Counted from the first letter of the stretch, positions 23,919-32,669 are shown. The stretch is 64,000 bases of DNA from CAYNLK01 sp964398055 (GCA_964398055.1 CAYNLK010000002.1:124001-188000), one strand, 5' to 3'. The notes: a model not told the origin generated them from the letters alone. Made by a program: numbers and translations.

Positions 23919-25486
23919 CAGGATACTCCTCCCTTCAGAGTGTGCGCGATGGCCTGGTGCAGCGCAGAATAGAAAGCTTCGAGGTCGGCATCGTGCGGGT
24001 TGTGCTTCTCGTCAAACAGAATCGAAACCAACACCCAACGTTCACGCCGGAGAGTCAGGTCGGCCCAGATGCGGGTGGCGTAGTCGTCGGTGGTCCGCTC
24101 AGCCGATTGGAACCAGTAGGCGGCTGAGATGGGACTCTGACCGGAGCCATTGCCCAGCGCCACAAAGCGGAGCGGGAAATCAGGCGAAACCAAAAGCGTC
24201 TGGGAGTCATCCAACGCCAGGCCGTAGACTTCAAAACAGCGTTCCGGGCGGTGATGGGCGCGCCAGGTATCGCTGGTAATCAGGATCATGGAGCCGGTCA
24301 GGCCGCGCCATTCAAAATGCAGCCGCTCGGCCGACTCGGCCCCATCGCGGGTCAGCCAGTCGATTTCGTCCGGTTTGAGGGGGGCGGCTGTGGTGATCAG
24401 TTCGAGCGGAAATTCCCAATCGGGCGGGGAGTGGGCCAGTCCGGTTTGGGGCCGGGGCGTATAGGCCAGGCTCAAGGCGACAATTACCGCGATCAGGGCA
24501 GGGGCCAGCCAGACCGGACGAGGGAGGGTCGAGATGGCTGGCCCGGCGTCTCTGGCCAGCGGCTGTTGCCGCCTGAGCAAAACGACCGCGGCGGCGCAGG
24601 CGGCCACAAAACCGAGGACGCCCAGCGGCACATGCAGCATCTCCGCGGCCAGCCGCCAGCCCGCCGCCTGTCCCACCAGCACCAGTACGCTAACGCGGGC
24701 CAGGTTAGCCAGAAACAGGAGTCCGCCAAAAAGAAGCGCAACCAGTAGCCAGCGCCAGTTAAGGGCGCGGCGCTCGACCCAGGTGGCGGCGGTCAGAAAC
24801 AGCATACCGGTCCACAGGCTTTTGACGCCGCTGCACGGCAGGTCGATCTGGGAGACGCCATTTTCCAAAACCAGGATCGTATCGATGCCAACCGTCCCCA
24901 CGCCGGCGGCGGCCAGACCATCACGCACGATGGCGGCGGTCAGGATTCGTTGCGGGTAACCGATGAAGGTTTGCAGGTGCTCGCCAAAGGGCAACGCGCC
25001 GATGAGCAGCAGGGCCGCCGGTAAACCCTGGCGCCACCGGACGGGCTGAAGCCACAGCCCCACCAGGCCGTAGCTGGCCAGGCCAAAGAGAGTGGCTGAA
25101 ATCGTATTGACGTCGAGAAAGCGTTCGACCAGGAGATAGAGGACCGAACCCCCCAGGGCCAGCATTAGCGCGGGTGGGTAAAGCTGCGGCGCGGCCTGAA
25201 GCCGGGGGCGCATAAAACCCCGGCGCATCTGGAAAACGATCAGGCCAATGACCCCGATCAGGACTAACTGGTTGATACGGAAATCTTCGCGGCTAAAGAT
25301 GACGGTCAAATAATCAAAGAGCGGCCGGTAGAGCCACAGCCACACGGCAATGATTGCCGCGTTGGCGGTAATGCGCCCGAGGTTGGGTCGGGCGGCCGCC
25401 CAATTGAGACCAGATTGGGTCTGCGGTTTGATCATTGCCATAAATCTCGCCATTCCAGCAATAAGCGCCCGGCGCTTTAATTCCAA
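23918..25486 (-). CDS. Exosortase/archaeosortase-family transpeptidase with C-terminal DUF3485-like domain
   Basis: About 522 residues from TTG 25486; a start at the internal ATG codons near 25448 (MARFMAMIKPQ) is possible. Around eight to ten membrane helices carry the exosortase triad: Cys218 (LPCSGVKSLW), Arg264 (NLARVSV) and His285 (LHVPLG). The C-terminal 150 residues (WEFPLELITTAAP, then HHRPERCFEVYGL) resemble the EpsI/DUF3485-type domain often fused or linked to exosortases. The family cleaves PEP-CTERM-like tails at the membrane. The downstream gene supplies such a tail. I recall the XrtO type as pairing with this partner family, but this needs a model search. Confidence 0.88.
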   Translation of the reverse strand: MELKRRALIAGMARFMAMIKPQTQSGLNWAAARPNLGRITANAAIIAVWLWLYRPLFDYLTVIFSREDFRINQLVLIGVIGLIVFQMRRGFMRPRLQAAPQLYPPALMLALGGSVLYLLVERFLDVNTISATLFGLASYGLVGLWLQPVRWRQGLPAALLLIGALPFGEHLQTFIGYPQRILTAAIVRDGLAAAGVGTVGIDTILVLENGVSQIDLPCSGVKSLWTGMLFLTAATWVERRALNWRWLLVALLFGGLLFLANLARVSVLVLVGQAAGWRLAAEMLHVPLGVLGFVAACAAAVVLLRRQQPLARDAGPAISTLPRPVWLAPALIAVIVALSLAYTPRPQTGLAHSPPDWEFPLELITTAAPLKPDEIDWLTRDGAESAERLHFEWRGLTGSMILITSDTWRAHHRPERCFEVYGLALDDSQTLLVSPDFPLRFVALGNGSGQSPISAAYWFQSAERTTDDYATRIWADLTLRRERWVLVSILFDEKHNPHDADLEAFYSALHQAIAHTLKGGVS

Positions 25487-25647
25487 TCATAGCATCCTTC
25501 AATCGCCGTTGCTGGCTGTTCGGCAAACGGATGGCTGTCATTTCACGGGCGACTCTGCCAACGGTTATTTTACCAGCATATTACTCCGAATTGTAGAAGT
25601 AGCGCTCCGAATATGGCTGCGAGGATTGGGGAAGGTTGCGTATGCTG

Positions 25648-28338
25648 CTAGTCTCGGACTTCATTTTTGCGTGGATCGGCTTTGAGCGCCTCCACGACCG
25701 GCAGGGTAGCGCCCTGGCGATCCTTGTACCAGGCGGCCTGCTCAAAACGCTCATCCGGGTGGCCGGCGGCCTGGTTGGCCATCAGCCAGGGAGTGTGGGC
25801 AAAGAAGTAGGGCGGAGCTTCGTCCAGCATAAAGTGATAGGCGGCCAGAGTGCGCTCGGTCAAATCGACGGCAGTGACCGGCGGGTAGCGCGGGTCCTCA
25901 GTCGCGCCGATGATGGCCCCGCCCTCGGTGCTGATGACCGGTAGATAGTAACCAAAGCGGTCGTAAAAGATGTTGGCGTAAGCCTGGAATTTGCCAAAGG
26001 CGTTGGAGTCCTCATCAATCGTGTTGCCCACCCAGAAACCGCCCTGCTCGCGGGGCAGCTTGGCGATGCGGCGGGCCTGGTTGATCGCCTTGACTTGATC
26101 CGGCGTCAGGTTGCGGGCGGCGATTTCGGTCGCAGTTAGCGGCACATCATTCACGTTCACCGGGTCAGCCGGGTAGTCGAGCGGGTGGTTGAGAAAGTAG
26201 TTGTGTACCGGGATCCATGCCCCTCTGAGCAGATCGGCCTGGCCCCTGGCCCGCACCCCGTCCAGAAATTGGCGCAGAAAGAGCAGATCATCGACTGTGC
26301 CGCCCCCGGCCAGCGGCGGCAGGCTGGGCCGGCCCCCGGCAGCATGGACATCCCGCGCCGCCAGCAGCCACAATTCAACCATTCGCTCCACGTTGGGCAG
26401 TTCACCCTCAGCCCAACCCCCGGCCGGATCGGCCACATTCGGCTCGTTGTACAGTTCAAAGTAGTGCACGCCCAGCGCCTGCGCCTGGCTCACCAACTCC
26501 GGTAAATGCCGGTACGGCTCGTTGACGGGTTTGTAAACCCGCATGATTGGCTCGATGCCGTTGCTGACAAGCTGTTCCACCAAATAGGGATCGGCGACGA
26601 ACGGCAGGTCGTCCTGCAAAAATTTGACCCACTTGATGTTCATCGCCCGCAATTCGTCAATAAAATAAGCGGTGATCTCCCGCGGCAGGGGCTGGTTGCC
26701 CGGCGACCAGTGCAGGCCGCGGCCGTTGTCGTTGGGCGGGCGGGGGTAGCCGGACAGCGGATTCAGCTCCGGTTGCGGCTCGGCCGCCCGGCATTTGGCC
26801 TCAGCCTTGCCGCCCCGCGGGGCCAAAGCTCGTAGCTCGGCCTCAAAGCACAAGGAGCGCGCCTCGGCCAGCCGGGGCCGCCTCTTGAGGGCATCGACCA
26901 CCGGCTCCTGGTCGCCCTCCCGGTCGTGGTACCAGGCGTTTTTCTCCCAAACCGGCTCGGCGTAATCCAGGGCGTTCTGGGCCAGCAGCCAGGTCATGGC
27001 GGCAAAATAGTAGTCGGGGGCCTGGTCGAGCATATAATCGGCGCTCCAGCGGGTCCAGTCGGCCACCGTCTGCCCATCGACGGGGGGATAGCGAGGGTCT
27101 TCGGCCGAGCCGCGCGTCGCCCCGCCCTCGGTTGAAATCAGGGGGATGTCGAAGCCGAACAGATCGAAAAACTGGTTGCGGTAGGCGATGAAGTGAAAGA
27201 AGGCCGTCGAGTCGTCATAAAGGGTGAAGCCCATCAACTCGCCCTGGTTAAATCGCCGGTTGATTTCCCTCACTTCAGCTGTGGATAGACCGAAGCGAGC
27301 CGCGTCCGTTTCATCAAGAGGGCGACGTTTGAGAATTCCGGCTACGGCCCGGTTCAGGTTGATTTCGGCTACTTCCTGCGGCGAGAGATCGTAGCGGTTG
27401 ATTTCGGCCTGGGTCAGCGGCCGGCCGGTCTGGTTGACCTCGTCGAACGGGTAGGTGGGTGGGTGATTAATGGTGTAGTTGTGAATGGCCGCCCAGGAGA
27501 AGTAAAGCACCTCCTGGTTGCCCTGCGCCCGCAACGCCGCAAAGAAGCGATGGAAAAAGCTGTCGTCCCAATCCGGCCGTTTCTGGTCCGGGGCAAAAAA
27601 GGCGGGCAGGCCGGGATAACCGCCGGCCCGGAAAATGGTCCGGGCCGCCTCGGCCCAGATTTTAGCCAGGTATTCCGGTTGCGGTTCGCCGTCGCCGTCA
27701 CACCAGCCGCCGGATTCGCCGGGCTGGTTGGGTTCGTTGTAGGTTTCAAAGTAGTAGACGCCTTTGTCGACGTAATGGCCGACCATTTTCGCCAAATCCT
27801 CAGAGTCGTAAGGGGTGTTGCACTGCTGGTAGATGCGGATGACCGGCATGATGCCCCGGCTAACCAGCTCGTCGATGGTGTGGTCGTAATCGCGATTGTT
27901 CAGCCCGTCGACCAGCAGCTTGACCCACTTGACGTTCATCCGGGCCAGTTCCGACACAAAATAGCTGGTAGCCTCGTCCGATTGGGCGTACAGGTGGGTG
28001 CTCCAGTGGACGCCCAGGCCGTTGTCGGCCGGCGGGCGGGGGTAGGCGCTGAGGGGCAGAGGGGCGGTAGGAAATTGTGAATTGTCGCGAAGCGTGGTGA
28101 ATGATGAATTGGTAATTGTGGGCGAAGGGAGGGGGGGAGTTAATTGAGAACACCTGCACTGCGCGCAGGCGCAAGTGTTGTGAGTTGTGAATTGAGAATG
28201 GTGAACGGTGGGTGAAGGGAGGGGAGTGGGGATGGAGGTGACCTGGCGAGAGGCCGGCGGGGGTTGAGGGGTAGTGGTGGGTTGGCAGGCGATGAAGACA
28301 AGAAGAATTGAGATCAGGCAGCAGAAGCGTCGCCTCAT
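25648..28338 (-). CDS. Lipoprotein with two tandem glycosidase-like TIM-barrel modules
   Basis: 896 residues with a lipoprotein signal (LLVFIAC, then QPTTT). After a linker, two modules of about 380 residues repeat each other: YPRPPADNGLGVHWS and YPRPPNDNGRGLHWS start them, YFETYNEPNQ and YFELYNEPNV carry the acid/base Glu, and LISTEGGATRG and VISTEGGAIIG carry a likely nucleophile Glu, followed in both by EDPRYPPV. This is the plan of clan A glycoside hydrolases (GH5/GH39-like); the sugar is unknown. The linker at about residues 38-85 is encoded by repeat DNA and reads like translated non-coding sequence (HHSQFTTHNTCAC, SSFTTLRDNSQF). The ATG overlaps the hepT stop by four bases. Confidence 0.8.
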   Translation of the reverse strand: MRRRFCCLISILLVFIACQPTTTPQPPPASRQVTSIPTPLPSPTVHHSQFTTHNTCACAQCRCSQLTPPLPSPTITNSSFTTLRDNSQFPTAPLPLSAYPRPPADNGLGVHWSTHLYAQSDEATSYFVSELARMNVKWVKLLVDGLNNRDYDHTIDELVSRGIMPVIRIYQQCNTPYDSEDLAKMVGHYVDKGVYYFETYNEPNQPGESGGWCDGDGEPQPEYLAKIWAEAARTIFRAGGYPGLPAFFAPDQKRPDWDDSFFHRFFAALRAQGNQEVLYFSWAAIHNYTINHPPTYPFDEVNQTGRPLTQAEINRYDLSPQEVAEINLNRAVAGILKRRPLDETDAARFGLSTAEVREINRRFNQGELMGFTLYDDSTAFFHFIAYRNQFFDLFGFDIPLISTEGGATRGSAEDPRYPPVDGQTVADWTRWSADYMLDQAPDYYFAAMTWLLAQNALDYAEPVWEKNAWYHDREGDQEPVVDALKRRPRLAEARSLCFEAELRALAPRGGKAEAKCRAAEPQPELNPLSGYPRPPNDNGRGLHWSPGNQPLPREITAYFIDELRAMNIKWVKFLQDDLPFVADPYLVEQLVSNGIEPIMRVYKPVNEPYRHLPELVSQAQALGVHYFELYNEPNVADPAGGWAEGELPNVERMVELWLLAARDVHAAGGRPSLPPLAGGGTVDDLLFLRQFLDGVRARGQADLLRGAWIPVHNYFLNHPLDYPADPVNVNDVPLTATEIAARNLTPDQVKAINQARRIAKLPREQGGFWVGNTIDEDSNAFGKFQAYANIFYDRFGYYLPVISTEGGAIIGATEDPRYPPVTAVDLTERTLAAYHFMLDEAPPYFFAHTPWLMANQAAGHPDERFEQAAWYKDRQGATLPVVEALKADPRKNEVRD
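28070..28215. repeat. Repeat DNA inside the signal/linker region of the glycosidase gene
   Basis: Units such as gtgaatt, gttgtga, attgaga and atggtga repeat about every seven bases around a short palindrome (aacacctgc with gcaagtgtt). The frame stays open through it. Confidence 0.55.
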
Positions 28339-28820
28339 ACGTGATTCTCAAGTTGATCCAGAAAATCAGCGAATTTCTCTAATTCTGCTCGTACTTGCTG
28401 CCAGGTTGAGGGTAAATGCTCTGCTAAATGATGCATTCGACCGGCATCCAGTTGGGTGGTATAAATGTTCCGTACCCGATGGCGAAATTTACGATATTCA
28501 TCTAATGAATGTGCAATCTCGGAACTCAACAGAGCTGGCCTGACTGCCGGTAACTCAAAGACCATCTGGTTTAGGAGTTCGGTATGCCAGGTTTCGCCGC
28601 CCAGGGTACCGCCATCCATTTCTATGGCTACTAACTCCATTATCCGTTCCAGGCCGTTATAAAAACTGTGGAGGTTGAGCGCCACCGAGTTCAAAAAAGC
28701 ATCCTGATCTTTGTTTGCGCTAATGACTTGTTTCCAGTGACGAGTCACAACAGCGACTGTTCGATCCAGTTCATCGACTTCCAGGTGAATGCGCCGGGCC
28801 AGGGCTTTCCGGGTAACCAT
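28335..28820 (-). CDS. HepT-like (HEPN) protein, probable toxin of a MntA/HepT-type module
   Basis: 161 residues from ATG 28820. All-helical, with NSVALNLHSFYNGLERIME, the conserved HepT-like helix, and FRHRVRNIYTTQLDAGRM near residue 118, matching the HEPN active-site helix with Arg and His residues (the R-x-x-x-x-H region in this branch). HEPN proteins of this type are RNases or targets of adenylylation by their partner nucleotidyltransferase. The ATG shares one base with the nucleotidyltransferase stop (TGATG), so the pair is coupled. Its stop overlaps the start of the glycosidase lipoprotein gene by four bases, which is unusual for such a pair. Confidence 0.8.
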   Translation of the reverse strand: MVTRKALARRIHLEVDELDRTVAVVTRHWKQVISANKDQDAFLNSVALNLHSFYNGLERIMELVAIEMDGGTLGGETWHTELLNQMVFELPAVRPALLSSEIAHSLDEYRKFRHRVRNIYTTQLDAGRMHHLAEHLPSTWQQVRAELEKFADFLDQLENHV

Positions 28821-29203
28821 CAAATCTCGACTCCTTCTTGTTCGATTTGTTGACGCAGCGCAGCCGGAGCGGTCTCGATATCGATCAAATCAAACTCAAA
28901 TTCAGGGGCGACGGTATCCAACGCCGCCCACGCTCGCCAGAAATTTTGAGGGCTGACGCCTTCCACGGCCAAATCTATATCTGACCGTAAGTGGAAATAG
29001 TCACTCCGGGCCAGCGACCCAAACAGAATGACCCGTCTGGCCCCGAATTTTTCTTTGAGCAGTCTGGCTGACTCGTAGGCCGCGCCTCGAGCGCGTTCGG
29101 CGCGCTGAAGTTGCGCCTGCCGTTCCTGCTTTGCTTGTCGCCGAGCCGTGGCCCGGTAGAGCGCCATATCTTCGGCTGTTACTTGAATTGCTGTTTTTGC
29201 CAT
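28820..29203 (-). CDS. Minimal nucleotidyltransferase, MntA-type antitoxin
   Basis: 127 residues from ATG 29203 (MAKTAIQVTAEDMALYR); the longer upstream frame overlaps a repeat and is not used. A helical N-terminus rich in Arg, Gln and Ala is followed by VILFGSLARSDYFHLRSDID, the nucleotidyltransferase GS...DxD motif (eleven residues between S and the first D, one more than usual), and a third acidic strand in FEFDLIDIETAP. In characterised modules this enzyme modifies and inactivates the HEPN toxin. The pair sits directly beside the DGR locus, divergent from the TIR-NACHT gene. Confidence 0.82.
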   Translation of the reverse strand: MAKTAIQVTAEDMALYRATARRQAKQERQAQLQRAERARGAAYESARLLKEKFGARRVILFGSLARSDYFHLRSDIDLAVEGVSPQNFWRAWAALDTVAPEFEFDLIDIETAPAALRQQIEQEGVEI

Positions 29204-29351
29204 TTCTAAAACCCCAAACCAACTGTCATAATCATAGCACACATCCCTGCTTTCACCAACCCGGATCCGATCGATATCTTGCCACCTGACCTGAAATAAG
29301 GGTAAAATAGGGCATCCAGAGCTGTCATTCCTTGAGGGCAGCCAGGTTGCC

Positions 29352-29388
29352 TTTGCTCGTTCCCACACTCTGTGTGGGAACGAGCAAA
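29352..29388. repeat. Palindromic REP-like repeat, copy 2
   Basis: TTTGCTCGTTCCCACAC and its exact complement flank the loop TCT (17-base arms). Same family as 10125-10174 and 63371-63424. It lies between the divergent mntA and TIR-NACHT genes. Confidence 0.88.
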
Positions 29389-29440
29389 AATTGGCAAAAC
29401 CGGCCATTCACCGTTGACGATGTTGCCAGGAAGGTCCACT

Positions 29441-32400
29441 ATGCCTAAACCGCTGGTGTTTGTCAGCTACAGCCATAAAGATGAAACCGAAAAAGAGCAG
29501 TTGATCGCTCAGTTGCAGGTGTTGGAAAACGCCGGCAAGATTGAATTATGGTGGGATGACCAGATTCGCGGCGGGGCGAATTGGAAGCATGAAATCGAGC
29601 AGGCCATTAACCGGGCCCGCGTGGCCATCTTGTTGATTAGCGCCAACTTCTTAATCTCGCGCTTCATTACCAATGAGGAAGTTCCGGCTCTATTACAACG
29701 CCGCCAAACCGAGGGCTTGACCGTTTTCCCGGTAATTGCCAAAGATTGCACCTGGCAATTCTTTGACTGGTTAGAGGAGATGCAAGTACGCCCCAAGAAT
29801 GCTCGTCCCATTTGGAGCGGTACAGAGGCCGAGATCAATCGGGATTTAACGGCCATCGTTAAAGAAGTAGCGGCAATAGTCCCCCAGGCAGTCGTTACGC
29901 CGCCTCCCGGGCCCGCCCCCCCGCCGCCCCCCGACCCGGCCGCCCAGGTGGAGAAATACCTGGATTTTGTGGCCCGCCAGTATTGCAAATTGCCCCTGGT
30001 CAAGCTGGACCCGCAACCCGGCCGCGACAGCGACCGCATTACCCTGGGCGATGTCTACATTGCCCTGAATGTCAAGGAAACCCTGGCGGTCAAATTCAAC
30101 GACCAATCGGGCCAGACCAACGCCGCCATCGCCTGCGCCGCCCGCTGGCCCCGCCTGGTCATCAAAGGCGACCCCGGCTCCGGCAAATCGACCTTTCTGA
30201 AATTCCTGGCCGTGCGCCTGGCCCAGGGTTGGCTCGATCCCGCCGGTGACTGGCAAAGTCACCTGCGCTGGCCGGTCTACCCGCGCCGGTCAGATCGGGA
30301 GCTGTTGCGTTCCGGCGAGGCGGACCAGCCGCTCGGCCACCTGGCCTGGCCCGCGCCGCTTCTGCCGGTGTTCATCACCCTGCGCGACTTTGCCGCCGGC
30401 CCCTTCTTCAAACCCGGCGACCCGCTGGCCGTCTGGAACTTTTTTGAGGCTTACCTGGCCGAACAGAAGTTGGCCGAAGTCGCCCCGGCTCTGTTGGAAT
30501 TGGCCCGCCGCGGCCAGGCCATCCTGCTGTTTGACGGCATCGATGAAGTGCCGCTCGACCGCCGCCCGGCTGTGTGGCAGGCCCTGGCCGCCCTGCGCGA
30601 CGGCTGCCTGGCCGACTGCCGCTGGCTGGCCACCTGCCGCGTTCTCTCCTTTGATGAGCAGGAGGCCGCGCCGGCCGCCCCCGCCGCCGTGGTTGAGTTA
30701 GACCGGCTGAGCGAGTCCCAAATCGCCGCCTTTGTGGAGCTGTGGTACACGGTTTTGCAGCGCGAGGCTGAGATCGAGCCGGCCCAGGCCCCCTTCCGGG
30801 CCAATCGCCTGCGCCGCGCCGCTACCGGCAAGCTGTTTGAACTGGCTCGCAACCCGCTGCTGCTGACTATTATGGCCCTGGTCGACCGTAGCCAGGCCAC
30901 CCTGCCCGAAGAGCGGGTGCAGTTGTACCTGGCCTGCGTGGAAACCCTGCTCTTTCGCTGGCAGCGGCACAAAGAGGTCAGCGACGACGAGTTGCCGCGG
31001 GAGTTGGCCGCCTTGCGACTCAAACCGGATACGGTCAAAACCTTGCTGGCCGAGATTGCCTGGGAGGCTCACGCCGAAAAAACCGGCCCTGACTCGGCCG
31101 CCCCATCCGACCAGGCCGCCGATATTGCTTATGGCCGGGCCGAGTTCCTGGCCCAAAAATACCTGGGCACGGCCGAAAAGGCCAAACATTTTTTAGATTA
31201 CACCGAGCGCCGCGCCCATTTGCTGGTGGGCCGCGGCGGCCTGACCGAGCTGCGCTACACCTTTCCCCATCGCCAGTTGCAGGAGTACCTGGCTGCCCGC
31301 CACCTGCTCAGCCAGCCCGATTGGGCCGATACCTGGGGCCAGCTGCTGGAAAAGGGCGAGTATTGGAGCCGCGTCTTTCTGCTGGCGGCCGAGGATTTGG
31401 TTCACAACGGCGGCCCGGCCGGCCCGCACACCCTGCTGCGGGAGCTGCCCGATCTGCTGCCCCCGGCCCAGCCCGCGCCCGGCGATACGGCCGGCTGGCA
31501 GCGGCTCTGGTGGGCCGGCGAGATGCTGGCCGCCCTGGGGCCAACCAAAGCTGAAACCAGCCGCCGCGGCCAGAATTTGCTGGCCGGTTTGCGCCGCGGC
31601 CTGGCCGGCCTGCTCCGCGGCGGCGAGCTGACTCCGCCGGAGCGGGCCGCCGCCGGCCGCGCCCTGGCTATTCTGGGCGACCCCCGCCCCGGCGTGGGGT
31701 TGACCCCTCACCCCCGGCCCCTCTCCCCCCAGGGGGCGAGGGGAGTCGATTCCCCTCTCCCTCTGGGAGAGGGGGTAGGGGTGAGGGCCATCCCCAATAT
31801 CCTCTGGCGGCCCATCCCCGCCGGCCCCTTCCTCATGGGCGAAGGTAAAGACGCCCGCCCGGTAACCCTGCCGGCCTATGAAATCAGCCAATACCCCATT
31901 ACCAATCGCCAGTTCAACGCCTTTGTGGCCGCCGGCGGTTATCAAAACAAAACGTATTGGCCCGAAGCCGGCGCCCACGGCTACTGGACGCCGCAGGGTT
32001 TCAAAGGACAATATGACAGCCAACCCCGCCTCGGTCCGGTCGGTTTTGGCCCGCCCTTCCACCTGGACAACCATCCCGTTGTCGGCGTTAGTTGGTACGA
32101 AGCTGTAGCCTTTTGCCATTGGTTGAGCGAGCAGGCGGGCCGGACCGTGCGGCTGCCGACCGAAGCCGAGTGGGAAAAAGCCGCCCGCGGCCCTCTCCCC
32201 CCCGGCGGGGGGGACCAAGGGGGGGCTTACCCCTGGGGCAACGCCGAGGATGTGGCCGCCCGCTGCAATATGGCCCAAACCGGCATCGGCGCTACCTGCG
32301 CCGTGGGTCTATTTCCCACCGGCCGTAACCCGGTGTATGATATTTGGGACCTGGCCGGCAACGTGTGGGAGTGGTGCAGCAGCCGGTACGAGGGCGATCC

Positions 32401-32581
32401 TTTTCAGGTCAGAGATGAGTGGACGGCCGATTATCTTAGAACGGATGTTCTCCGGGTGCTGCGGGGCGGTTCGTGGTACAATAACAATCTAGCCTTCCTC
32501 CGCTGCGCCTCCCGCCTCAGGTTCAACCCGAACTTTAGGTACAACTACATCGGGTTTCGGGTGGTGGTTTCCCCCAAGTAG
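29441..32581 (+). CDS. TIR-NACHT-FGE protein, hypervariable target of the DGR
   Basis: 1046 residues. A TIR-like domain comes first (LVFVSYSHKDETEKEQL, WWDDQIRGGANWKHEI, AILLISANFLISRF). A Pro-rich linker lies near 155-170. The NACHT STAND NTPase has Walker A GDPGSGKST at 243-251 and Walker B LLFDGIDEV near 362-370. A helical part to about 750 is followed by an in-frame repeat (about 754-782). The FGE-sulfatase/C-type-lectin-like domain runs from 784 (RPIPAGPFLMG, RLPTEAEWEKAARG, DLAGNVWEW) to the end. Its last 43 residues are the variable repeat. The architecture is that of a conflict sensor: a diversified ligand-binding end, an oligomerising NTPase and a TIR effector that in relatives consumes NAD. 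Effector activity is inferred. The ATG at 29441 follows AGGAAGG. Confidence 0.93.
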   Translation: MPKPLVFVSYSHKDETEKEQLIAQLQVLENAGKIELWWDDQIRGGANWKHEIEQAINRARVAILLISANFLISRFITNEEVPALLQRRQTEGLTVFPVIAKDCTWQFFDWLEEMQVRPKNARPIWSGTEAEINRDLTAIVKEVAAIVPQAVVTPPPGPAPPPPPDPAAQVEKYLDFVARQYCKLPLVKLDPQPGRDSDRITLGDVYIALNVKETLAVKFNDQSGQTNAAIACAARWPRLVIKGDPGSGKSTFLKFLAVRLAQGWLDPAGDWQSHLRWPVYPRRSDRELLRSGEADQPLGHLAWPAPLLPVFITLRDFAAGPFFKPGDPLAVWNFFEAYLAEQKLAEVAPALLELARRGQAILLFDGIDEVPLDRRPAVWQALAALRDGCLADCRWLATCRVLSFDEQEAAPAAPAAVVELDRLSESQIAAFVELWYTVLQREAEIEPAQAPFRANRLRRAATGKLFELARNPLLLTIMALVDRSQATLPEERVQLYLACVETLLFRWQRHKEVSDDELPRELAALRLKPDTVKTLLAEIAWEAHAEKTGPDSAAPSDQAADIAYGRAEFLAQKYLGTAEKAKHFLDYTERRAHLLVGRGGLTELRYTFPHRQLQEYLAARHLLSQPDWADTWGQLLEKGEYWSRVFLLAAEDLVHNGGPAGPHTLLRELPDLLPPAQPAPGDTAGWQRLWWAGEMLAALGPTKAETSRRGQNLLAGLRRGLAGLLRGGELTPPERAAAGRALAILGDPRPGVGLTPHPRPLSPQGARGVDSPLPLGEGVGVRAIPNILWRPIPAGPFLMGEGKDARPVTLPAYEISQYPITNRQFNAFVAAGGYQNKTYWPEAGAHGYWTPQGFKGQYDSQPRLGPVGFGPPFHLDNHPVVGVSWYEAVAFCHWLSEQAGRTVRLPTEAEWEKAARGPLPPGGGDQGGAYPWGNAEDVAARCNMAQTGIGATCAVGLFPTGRNPVYDIWDLAGNVWEWCSSRYEGDPFQVRDEWTADYLRTDVLRVLRGGSWYNNNLAFLRCASRLRFNPNFRYNYIGFRVVVSPK
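31701..31788. repeat. GC-rich palindromic repeat inserted in frame in the TIR-NACHT gene
   Basis: Outer arms CCCCTCACCCC and GGGGTGAGGG plus inner cccctctccc/gggagaggggg and aggggagtcgattcccct blocks give a nested hairpin. Translated as LTPHPRPLSPQGARGVDSPL and onward, it forms a linker between the NACHT part and the FGE domain. Confidence 0.8.
32452..32576 (+). other. DGR variable repeat (VR)
   Basis: About 122-125 bases matching the template repeat at 34169-34293 (offset 1717). There are 13 differences up to 32573, at 32477, 32490, 32495, 32496, 32516, 32517, 32522, 32523, 32534, 32535, 32540, 32546 and 32550. All fall on template adenines; twelve became T and one C. They change nine codons (residues 1013, 1017, 1019, 1026, 1028, 1032, 1034, 1036, 1037). 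The last 20 or so bases are unchanged, as expected for the initiation site of mutagenic homing. Confidence 0.95.
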
Positions 32582-32615
32582 TTGGATTTCTGAATGCTGA
32601 ATTTCTGAAATTCTG

Positions 32616-32644
32616 AATCGGAATCCCCCGTCAGGGGGTCGATT
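32616..32644. promoter_or_regulatory. Candidate DGR homing hairpin downstream of VR
   Basis: CCCCC, loop GTCA, GGGGG, flanked by AATCG and CGATT. It lies 40 bases after the end of VR. In the Bordetella phage DGR a GC-rich hairpin with a four-base loop just after VR aids target recognition, and this one sits in the same place. A role here is inferred. Confidence 0.5.
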
Positions 32645-32669
32645 TAAAAATTTTCCAAAAGGATAGTTC

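Noticed and set aside
29206..29440. Upstream extension of the MntA gene and a small minus-strand frame
   Set aside because: The extension crosses the palindromic repeat; the start at 29203 gives a complete family-length protein.
31795..32581. True sulfatase-activating enzyme domain
   Set aside because: The FGE-type fold at the end of a TIR-NACHT protein overlaps the DGR variable repeat, so a ligand-binding (lectin-like) role is more plausible than catalysis.
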